Made by a program: the position numbers and the translations under genes. Source: QNFN01 sp033722135 (GTDB lineage Bacteria > Pseudomonadota > Gammaproteobacteria > QNFN01). Taken from it: a DNA stretch of 11,547 bases. Shown piece by piece: positions 5,974 to 11,547 of the stretch (position 1 is the stretch's first letter; each line of letters opens with the position of its first letter). The stretch covers positions 1 through 11,547 of the forward strand of contig JAWVZO010000073.1 in NCBI GenBank assembly GCA_033722135.1, written 5' to 3'. The notes under the pieces were generated by a model. The model was not told the origin of the DNA, made no database searches, and saw only the letters and a program-made list of their open reading frames with translations.

Positions 5974-6969
5974 GGAGAGGATGATATGGACAATCTCGCC
6001 GACCAGGATGTCGACCTCGAATACCAGGAATCTGCGGATGACGAGGACAAATCGGACGACAATACGACCGAGGAGGCCACGGACGACGAGCCGCGGACCT
6101 TTTCCAAGGATTCGTCGCTGACCTCTTCGAGCTCAGCGCAGCTCGACGCCACGCGTCTCTACCTCAACGAGATCGGCGCCTCGCCGCTGCTCACCGCGGA
6201 GGAGGAGGTCTACTTCTCGCGCCGCGCGCAGAAGGGCGACGAGGCCGCGCGCAAGCGGATGATCGAGAGCAACCTGCGTCTCGTCGTGCGCATCGCCCGG
6301 CGCTACGTCAACCGCGGCCTCGCGCTGCTCGACCTGATCGAGGAAGGGAACCTCGGTCTGATCCGCGCCGTGGAGAAATTCGATCCCGAGCGCGGTTTCC
6401 GCTTCTCGACCTACGCGACGTGGTGGATCCGCCAGACCATCGAGCGGGCGATCATGAACCAGACGCGCACCGTGCGCCTGCCGATCCACGTGGTCAAGGA
6501 GATCAACGTCTACCTGCGCGCCGCGCGTCGCCTGGCGCAGAGCCTCGACCACGAGCCGACCATCGAGGAGATCGCCGAAACCCTCGACAAGCCGGTCGAG
6601 GAGGCCAAACGCATGATGGGCCTCAACGAGCGCGAGACCTCGGTCGACACGCCGCTGAGCCGCGAGGTCGACAAGCCGCTGCTCGAGGCGATTCCCGACG
6701 AGTCGCTGATGGACCCCTCGGACATGCTCCAGGACCAGACCATGCACGACAAGCTCGAGGAGTGGCTGGGGCAGTTGACCGACAAGCAGCGCGAGGTGGT
6801 CGAACGTCGTTTCGGCCTGCACGGCTACGAGTCGGCGACCCTGGAACAGGTGGGCAACGAGATCGGCGTGACGCGCGAGCGGGTGCGCCAGATCCAGATG
6901 GACGCACTCCAGCGCCTGCGCAAGATCATGGAGAACACCGGCTACTCGGCGAGCACGCTGTTCCGCTGA
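5968..6969 (+). CDS. rpoS: RNA polymerase sigma factor RpoS (sigma-38)
   Basis: Alternative sigma factor of stationary phase and general stress, 333 residues from this start (E. coli 330). Residues 1-57 are an acidic Asp/Glu/Ser-rich tail. Region 1.2 begins at LDATRLYLNEIG (59-70). Region 2 has SNLRLVVRIARRY, GNLGLIRAVEKFDPERGF and FSTYATWWIRQTIERAIMNQ. Region 3 has LPIHVVKEINVYLR, where Lys177 matches E. coli Lys173, needed for RssB recognition. Region 4.2 is TLEQVGNEIGVTRERVRQIQ (291-310). The ATG at 5968 has AAGGAG six bases upstream. The frame is open from an ATG at 5866 that overlaps the nlpD stop; ATGs at 5935 and 5986 are also in frame, the last with a fair ribosome site. nlpD-rpoS order is conserved. 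The 5' third of the gene is less GC-rich than the rest. Confidence 0.96.
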   Translation: MLGEDDMDNLADQDVDLEYQESADDEDKSDDNTTEEATDDEPRTFSKDSSLTSSSSAQLDATRLYLNEIGASPLLTAEEEVYFSRRAQKGDEAARKRMIESNLRLVVRIARRYVNRGLALLDLIEEGNLGLIRAVEKFDPERGFRFSTYATWWIRQTIERAIMNQTRTVRLPIHVVKEINVYLRAARRLAQSLDHEPTIEEIAETLDKPVEEAKRMMGLNERETSVDTPLSREVDKPLLEAIPDESLMDPSDMLQDQTMHDKLEEWLGQLTDKQREVVERRFGLHGYESATLEQVGNEIGVTRERVRQIQMDALQRLRKIMENTGYSASTLFR

Positions 6970-7042
6970 TCCCTCCCGGTCTCCCCACGCGCGCGCGGTG
7001 GTCGCATGCGGTTCCGCCACGCCGCCTGCTGCGACGATGCGG

Positions 7043-7068
7043 GCCCGCCCGGTGGCGGGCGTTCCTAC
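7043..7068. repeat. REP-like GTAG hairpin / possible terminator after rpoS
   Basis: GCCCGCC (7043-7049), loop CGGT and GGCGGGC (7054-7060) make a perfect 7-bp stem. On the minus strand it is preceded by GTAGGAAC (7061-7068), so it reads GTAG, a short spacer and a palindrome, the layout of gammaproteobacterial REP elements mobilised by RAYT transposases. Only one copy occurs in the window. It lies in the 178-bp spacer (6970-7147) between the convergent rpoS and Mth938-like genes, and could also end transcription, though no T-run follows. I see no gene in this spacer. Confidence 0.4.
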
Positions 7069-7147
7069 ACGTTCGACATGGGTGGCGGTGGGGCGCGTTC
7101 CGGACCGGCCCGTGCCCGAGGAGCGAAACCGGGAACCCGCGCGTGGG

Positions 7148-7519
7148 TCAGCCGATCAGCAACGCGGCGACCACCCGACGGCCGTCGCCCTTGAGCAGGT
7201 TGTAGGTGCGGCAGGCGGCCGGGGTGTCCATCACCTCGATGCCGATGCCCCGGTGCTCGAGGGCGCGCAGCAGGTCGACACGCGGGAAGCGCAGGTGCGC
7301 GCCGACGCCGAGCAGCACCAGTTCCGGGTCGAGTTCGGCGAGCGCCTCGAGGTGGGCCGCCTCGAGGTCGTCGAGATCGCGCGGGCTCCAGTCGCGGAGC
7401 AACCGGTCCGGCGCGACGACGCAGCTGCGTTCGAGCTGTTCCCCGTTGACCTGCACCATCCCCTCGGCGTGGCCGACGATGGTGTACCCGCCCTGGTCGC
7501 TGTCCTGCATCAGCTGCAT
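7148..7519 (-). CDS. Mth938-like (DUF498/NDUFAF3-like) domain protein
   Basis: A 123-residue single-domain protein of the Mth938/DUF498 family, whose eukaryotic relative NDUFAF3 helps assemble respiratory complex I; the bacterial role is not known. Visible family marks are the central strand LDPELVLLGVGAHLRFP (the conserved LLLGTG-like turn), GIGIEVMDTPAACRTYNLL (conserved Thr-x-Asn segment) and the ending GRRVVAALLI. It is cytoplasmic, with no signal or membrane segment. ATG at 7519 is chosen; Met4 at 7510 is an alternative, and neither has a good ribosome site. It faces rpoS at its 3' end and is divergent from alaC with 122 bp between the starts, an arrangement seen in several related genomes from memory. 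No catalytic residues can be assigned. Confidence 0.85.
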   Translation of the reverse strand: MQLMQDSDQGGYTIVGHAEGMVQVNGEQLERSCVVAPDRLLRDWSPRDLDDLEAAHLEALAELDPELVLLGVGAHLRFPRVDLLRALEHRGIGIEVMDTPAACRTYNLLKGDGRRVVAALLIG

Positions 7520-7563
7520 GGCGCAACCATAACCGATGCGACGCGGCGACGGTAGCGCGTTCG

Positions 7564-7591
7564 TTGACAGTCTCGATCCGCGTCCAGTAAT
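7564..7591 (+). promoter_or_regulatory. Candidate sigma-70 promoter of the alaC-hom-thrC operon
   Basis: TTGACA (7564-7569) is a perfect -35 box. AGTAAT (7586-7591, 4 of 6) follows after 16 bp; TAATGT (7588-7593) is a poorer option at 18 bp. Transcription would start near 7598, about 44 bases before the alaC GTG. The spacer is AT-richer than its surroundings. No leader peptide or attenuator for threonine is visible. Confidence 0.55.
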
Positions 7592-7641
7592 GTTGCCGGC
7601 TTGTTTTCGACACGCCCGGGCCCGGCAAAAGGTTGAACAAG

Positions 7642-8832
7642 GTGAACGAAGAGTTCCGCAGAATCAGTCGGTTGCCCCCCTACGTCTTCAATATCACGAC
7701 CGAGTTGAAGGCCGCGGCGCGCGCGCGGGGAGAGGACATCATCGATTTCGGCATGGGCAACCCCGACCAGCCGACGCCGGCGCACATCGTCGACAAGCTC
7801 GTCGAGGTCGCCCAGCGCAACAACACCCACCGCTATTCCGCCTCGCGGGGCATCCCGCGCCTGCGGCGAGCCATCTGCCGCTGGTACCGCGACCGCTACG
7901 ATGTCGAGCTCGACCAGGAACTCGAGGCGATCGTCACCATCGGCTCCAAGGAGGGGCTGGCCCACCTCGCGCTGGCCACGGTCGCGCCGGGCGACGCGGT
8001 GCTGGTGCCCAACCCGGCCTATCCGATCCACCCCTACGGCTTCGTCATCGCCGGGGCCGACATCCACTACGTGCCGCTGGTGCCGGGCGTCGACTTCTTC
8101 GCCGAGCTCGAGAAGAGCATCCGCGACTCTTGGCCGGTGCCGAAGATGCTGGTGCTGAACTTCCCGGGCAACCCGACGACGCAGTGCGTCGAACTCGAGT
8201 TCTTCGAGAAGGTGGTCGAGATCGCCCGCGAGCACGGCATCTGGGTGATCCACGACCTCGCCTACGCCGACATCGTCTTCGACGGCTACGTCGCGCCGTC
8301 GATCCTGCAGGTGCCGGGGGCGAAGGAGGTCGCGGTCGAGTCGTTCTCGCTGTCGAAGAGCTACAACATGCCGGGCTGGCGGGTCGGCTTCATGTGCGGC
8401 AACCCGAAGTTGATCGCCGCGCTGGCGCGGATGAAATCGTACCTCGACTACGGCATGTTCACGCCGATCCAGGTCGCGGCGATCGCCGCGCTGGAGGGCC
8501 CCCAGGAGTGCGTGACCGAGATCCGCGACATGTACCGCTCGCGGCGAGACGTGCTCTGCGACGGCCTCGTCTCGGCCGGCTGGGAGGTCGAGAAGCCGAA
8601 GGCGACGATGTTCGTCTGGGCGCGAATCCCCGAGGCCTACCGCCAGATGGGCTCGCTCGAGTTCTCGAAGCTGCTGATCAAGGAAGCGAAGGTGGCGGTC
8701 TCCCCGGGTATCGGTTTCGGCGAGTACGGTGACGACCACGTCCGCTTCGCCCTGATCGAGAACGAGCACCGCACGCGCCAGGCGGTCCGCGGCCTGCGTT
8801 CCATGTTCCGTCGCGGCGTCGGCGCCGCCTGA
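7642..8832 (+). CDS. alaC: Alanine transaminase AlaC (class I/II PLP aminotransferase)
   Basis: A 396-residue pyridoxal-phosphate enzyme that makes L-alanine and 2-oxoglutarate from pyruvate and glutamate in the cytoplasm. It opens with EEFRRISRLPPYVFNIT and DIIDFGMGNPDQPTP, typical of AlaC. Cofactor residues numbered from this start are Asn177 (NFPGNPTT), Asp205 (IHDLAYAD), the Schiff-base Lys239 in SFSLSKSYNMPGWRVGF, and Arg247 in the same motif. A C-terminal small domain ends FALIENEHRTRQAVRGL. The GTG at 7642 is preferred because AAAAGG (7627-7632) lies nine bases upstream; an in-frame TTG at 7633 would add three residues but touches that ribosome site. It is first of a run with hom (12-bp gap) and thrC. 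Class I aminotransferases are hard to tell apart, but the AlaC pattern is close. Confidence 0.9.
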   Translation: MNEEFRRISRLPPYVFNITTELKAAARARGEDIIDFGMGNPDQPTPAHIVDKLVEVAQRNNTHRYSASRGIPRLRRAICRWYRDRYDVELDQELEAIVTIGSKEGLAHLALATVAPGDAVLVPNPAYPIHPYGFVIAGADIHYVPLVPGVDFFAELEKSIRDSWPVPKMLVLNFPGNPTTQCVELEFFEKVVEIAREHGIWVIHDLAYADIVFDGYVAPSILQVPGAKEVAVESFSLSKSYNMPGWRVGFMCGNPKLIAALARMKSYLDYGMFTPIQVAAIAALEGPQECVTEIRDMYRSRRDVLCDGLVSAGWEVEKPKATMFVWARIPEAYRQMGSLEFSKLLIKEAKVAVSPGIGFGEYGDDHVRFALIENEHRTRQAVRGLRSMFRRGVGAA

Positions 8833-8844
8833 GAGGAGGGTTCC

Positions 8845-10161
8845 GTGGACCCGGTCAATGTCGGACTGCTCGGCCTCGGCACCGTCGGGGCCGGTACCGT
8901 CAACGTCCTGCAGCGCAACGCCGAGGAGATCACCCGGCGCGCCGGGCGCGGGATCCGCGTCGCCCACGCCGCCGCGCGCGACCTCACGGCGACGCGCGCC
9001 TGCCCAACCGACGGCATCCGCCTCACCGACGATCCCTTCGAGGTGGTCCGCGACCCGGAGGTGCAGGTCGTCGCCGAGCTGATCGGCGGCTACGAGCCGG
9101 CGCGCGAGCTGGTGCTCGAGGCGATCGCGCAGGGCAAGCACGTGGTCACCGCCAACAAGGCGCTGATCGCGCAGTACGGCAACGAGATCTTCGCCGCGGC
9201 GCACGCGCAGGGCGTGGTCGTCGCCTTCGAGGCGGCCGTCGCCGGCGGCATCCCGGTGATCCGTGCGCTGCGCGAGGGGCTGGCCGCGAACCGCATCGAG
9301 TGGGTGGCCGGGATCATCAACGGCACCGGCAACTTCATCCTCACCGAGATGCGCGACAAGGGGCGCGACTTCTCCGACGTGCTCGCTGAGGCCCAGCAGC
9401 TCGGCTACGCGGAGGCCAACCCGGTGTTCGACGTCGAGGGCATCGACGCCGCGCACAAGCTGACCATCCTCGCCTCGATCGCGTTCGGCATCCCGCTGCA
9501 GTTCGACCGCGTCTACACCGAGGGGATCACCAAGATCACCCGCGGCGACGTCGCCTACGCCGAGGAGCTCGGTTACCGCATCAAGCACCTCGGCATCGCG
9601 CGGCGCAACGGGGCGGGCATCGAGCTGCGCGTCCACCCGACGCTCATTCCCGAACGACGGCTTCTGGCCAACGTCGACGGCGTCATGAACGCCGTGCTGG
9701 TCATGGGCGACGCCGTCGGCCCGACGCTCTACTACGGGGCCGGCGCCGGGGCAGAACCGACCGCCTCGTCGGTGGTCGCCGATCTCGTCGAGGTGACCCG
9801 GGTCCTGACCAGCGATCCGGAGAACCGGGTGCCGCACCTCGCGTTCCGGCACGACGCCATGGCGGATCTGCCGATCCTGCCGATCGACGAGGTCCACTCG
9901 GCCTACTACCTGCGCCTGCAGGCCGTGGACAAACCGGGCACGCTTGCCGACGTGACGCGGATCCTCGCCGAGCGCGAGATCAGCATCGAGGCGATCATCC
10001 AGAAGGAGCCGGAGGAGGGGGCCACCTACGTTCCGGTCATCATCCTCCTCCAGCGAGTCCGCGAACGCGAGGTCGACCGGGCGATCGCCGCCATCGAGGC
10101 GCTCGACATCGTCGAGGCCCCGGTGACCCGGATCCGTGTCGAGGCGCTCGACGCCAACTAG
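8845..10161 (+). CDS. hom: Homoserine dehydrogenase
   Basis: A 438-residue cytoplasmic enzyme reducing L-aspartate-4-semialdehyde to homoserine with NAD(P)H, the step that commits carbon to threonine and methionine. The N-terminal Rossmann motif is GLLGLGTVGAGT (residues 7-18). The catalytic domain has VTANKALIA with Lys105, GIINGTGNFILTEM (157-170) and DAAHKL with Lys205, the two lysines used in catalysis in the family. An ACT domain spans about 353-430 (YYLRLQAVDKPGTLADVTRI), as in single-function enzymes inhibited by threonine; no aspartokinase part is present. GTG at 8845 has a strong AGGAGG (8834-8839) five bases ahead. It follows alaC by 12 bp and precedes thrC by 49 bp, so the threonine branch is one unit. 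Length is usual. Confidence 0.96.
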   Translation: MDPVNVGLLGLGTVGAGTVNVLQRNAEEITRRAGRGIRVAHAAARDLTATRACPTDGIRLTDDPFEVVRDPEVQVVAELIGGYEPARELVLEAIAQGKHVVTANKALIAQYGNEIFAAAHAQGVVVAFEAAVAGGIPVIRALREGLAANRIEWVAGIINGTGNFILTEMRDKGRDFSDVLAEAQQLGYAEANPVFDVEGIDAAHKLTILASIAFGIPLQFDRVYTEGITKITRGDVAYAEELGYRIKHLGIARRNGAGIELRVHPTLIPERRLLANVDGVMNAVLVMGDAVGPTLYYGAGAGAEPTASSVVADLVEVTRVLTSDPENRVPHLAFRHDAMADLPILPIDEVHSAYYLRLQAVDKPGTLADVTRILAEREISIEAIIQKEPEEGATYVPVIILLQRVREREVDRAIAAIEALDIVEAPVTRIRVEALDAN

Positions 10162-10210
10162 CCACCGCGACGCGACGCCGGTTGCCGACGCCGCGCCAGA
10201 GAGGACCGAG

Positions 10211-11284
10211 ATGGGCAACCGCTACACAGGGCTGATCGACCGTTACCGCGACTGGTTGCCGGTCGCCGACGACACCCGGGTGATCAGCCTCGGCGAGGGC
10301 AACACCCCGCTGATCCGCCTCAACAACCTGCCACGGGACCTCGGCCGCGACGTCGACCTCTACGTCAAGTACGAGGGACTGAACCCGACCGGCTCGTTCA
10401 AGGACCGTGGCATGACCATGGCGGTCACGCAGGCGGTCGCCGAGGGCAGCCGGGCGATCATCTGCGCGTCGACCGGCAACACCTCCGCCGCGGCCGCGGC
10501 CTATGCCGCGCGGGCCGGGATCAACGCATTCGTGCTCATCCCGGACGGCAAGATCGCCCTCGGGAAACTCGCCCAGGCCATGATGCACGGCGCGACGGTG
10601 CTGCAGATCGAGGGCAACTTCGACGCCGGCATGCGGCTGGTCAAGGAGGTCGCCGAGGCCGCGCCGGTCACCATCGTCAACTCCATCAACCCGTACCGGC
10701 TCCAGGGCCAGAAGACCGCGGCGTTCGAGATCGTCGATACCCTCGGCCGCGCGCCCGACTACCACTGTCTCCCGGTCGGCAACGCGGGCAACATCTCCGC
10801 TTACTGGATGGGCTACACCGAGTACCACGACCGAGGCATCGTCGGCGGCAGGCCGGTGATGTGCGGCTACCAGGCCTCCGGGGCGGCGCCGTTCCTCCGC
10901 GGCCACCCGGTCGAGGACCCGGAGACCGTCGCCACCGCGATCCGCATCGGCAACCCGCAGAGCTGGGACAAGGCGATCGCGGCGCAGAGCGGCTCGGGCG
11001 GCTGGTTCGACGAGTTCGACGACGCGCAGATCCTCAACGCCCAGAAACTCCTCGCCCGGCGCGAGGGGATCTTCTGCGAGCCGGCCTCGGCGATCTCCAT
11101 CGCCGGCGCGATGAACGACATCTGCGGCGGACGCATCCCCGAGGGGAGCACCGTGGTCTGCACGCTGACCGGGCACGGGCTCAAGGATCCCGACACCGCG
11201 ATCAGTCAGTGCGAGGACGCCGTGTCCAAGGTCCCGGCCGAGCTCGACGCGGTCAAGCGCGCGATCCTCGACCGGCTCGACTGA
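10211..11284 (+). CDS. thrC: Threonine synthase
   Basis: A 357-residue PLP enzyme (fold type II) converting O-phospho-L-homoserine to threonine and phosphate. It belongs to the shorter class found in Mycobacterium and many non-enteric bacteria, not the ~430-residue E. coli type. After SLGEGNTPLIRL comes NPTGSFKDRGM with the PLP-binding Lys64, then CASTGNTSAAAAAYAARAG, the phosphate-binding LPVGNAGNISAYW and the C-terminal VCTLTGHGLKDPD. The ATG at 10211 has AGAGGA (10200-10205) five bases upstream; the frame is open 25 codons further to 10136, but that part overlaps hom and lacks family likeness. No homoserine kinase gene (thrB) is in the window, so that step must be encoded elsewhere. recJ begins 8 bp downstream. 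Confidence 0.95.
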   Translation: MGNRYTGLIDRYRDWLPVADDTRVISLGEGNTPLIRLNNLPRDLGRDVDLYVKYEGLNPTGSFKDRGMTMAVTQAVAEGSRAIICASTGNTSAAAAAYAARAGINAFVLIPDGKIALGKLAQAMMHGATVLQIEGNFDAGMRLVKEVAEAAPVTIVNSINPYRLQGQKTAAFEIVDTLGRAPDYHCLPVGNAGNISAYWMGYTEYHDRGIVGGRPVMCGYQASGAAPFLRGHPVEDPETVATAIRIGNPQSWDKAIAAQSGSGGWFDEFDDAQILNAQKLLARREGIFCEPASAISIAGAMNDICGGRIPEGSTVVCTLTGHGLKDPDTAISQCEDAVSKVPAELDAVKRAILDRLD

Positions 11285-11292
11285 AGCCCGGG

Positions 11293-11547
11293 GTGCTCGG
11301 CGGGTCCGTCACCATCCGTCGTCGCCGCGAGACGGCGACCGCGATCCTCCCCGACGACCTGCACCCGGTGGTGCGCCGGGTCCTCGCCCGGCGCGAACTG
11401 GCCGAGGCCGGTGACCTGGACCTTGCCCTGGAGCGGCTCCCCGATCCCTCCGACCTGCACGGCTGCGAAGCGGCCGCCGCGCGCCCGCCGCGCGCGCGCG
11501 CGAGGGGCGCGTGGGTCCGGGTGTGAGGCGCGGACGACGCCGCCGGG
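11293..11547 (+). pseudogene. recJ: RecJ 5' end, interrupted by an in-frame stop near the window edge
   Basis: The first codons, from GTG 11293, match the N-terminus of single-strand 5'-3' exonuclease RecJ (recombination and repair): VTIRRRRETATAILPDDLHPVVRRVLARR and LDLALERLPDPSDLHGCEAA follow E. coli RecJ closely. Full RecJ has about 570 residues. From about 11482 the likeness fails: leucines read as prolines, and a TGA (11524-11526) falls where E. coli has the second Val of IIVVGDFDADG. Just after it, in the same frame, comes GADDAAG, so two catalytic aspartates of motif I read as Ala. The local sequence is a long CG-repeat tract (around 11488-11502), so base-calling or assembly errors at a contig end are as likely as a true pseudogene. 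The rest of the gene lies outside the window. Confidence 0.6.

Noticed and set aside
7510..10218. A 902-codon open frame on the minus strand opposite alaC and hom
   Set aside because: It is a codon shadow of GC-rich genes: Asp/Arg/His/Gly-rich low-information sequence with no domain, while the opposite strand encodes two clear enzymes with ribosome sites and catalytic motifs.
11285..11526. The short frame at the right end as a new small protein
   Set aside because: Its first ~60 residues align with RecJ from its start, and likeness resumes in frame beyond the stop, so it is a broken or misread recJ.

Overview
The window is a compact, very GC-rich stretch of bacterial chromosome. Gene content and order point to a gammaproteobacterium outside the enterics. 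The run surE-pcm-yqaA-nlpD-rpoS is a classic gammaproteobacterial stress/cell-envelope block. The order alaC-hom-thrC, with a DUF498/Mth938-like gene divergent in front and recJ behind, is typical of Chromatiales/Ectothiorhodospiraceae-like and xanthomonad-like lineages. The lineage is inferred from gene order and recalled family sequences, not from a search.

Layout. (1) Positions 1-241 hold the C-terminal end of a CobA/CysG-type uroporphyrin-III C-methyltransferase. A GC-rich spacer with two identical 8-bp palindromes follows, then a 12-TM major facilitator transporter (351-1625). (2) A convergent hotdog thioesterase (1664-2113, minus) lies back to back with an unrecognised 71-residue four-cysteine protein (2198-2413). 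That ends four bases from an Smr-domain protein on the minus strand (2418-2927). (3) From about 2990 a plus-strand operon runs surE, pcm, yqaA, nlpD and rpoS, with overlaps of 1-4 bases or gaps of 1 base until rpoS. rpoS appears to have its own leader and a promoter inside nlpD. (4) Past a convergent 178-bp spacer with a REP-like hairpin lies a minus-strand Mth938-like gene (7148-7519). Divergent from it, a promoter with a perfect TTGACA -35 box reads into alaC, hom and thrC. (5) The window ends in the first ~85 codons of recJ, whose reading is spoiled just at its first catalytic motif.

How the genes work together. SurE (nucleotidase), Pcm (repair of isoaspartyl proteins), NlpD (lipoprotein activator of a cell-wall amidase) and RpoS (stationary-phase sigma factor) form the usual stress-survival neighbourhood. 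Hom and ThrC supply threonine from aspartate semialdehyde, and AlaC makes alanine from pyruvate and glutamate, so the right-hand block is amino-acid biosynthesis.

No mobile element, CRISPR array, tRNA, rRNA or obvious new multigene system is visible. The points most worth a second look are the predicted rpoS control region (an AT-rich island with a promoter inside nlpD, and an 8-bp complement that would hide the rpoS start codon), the four-cysteine small protein, the REP-like palindrome, the paired ACCCGGGT palindromes, and the damaged recJ start.
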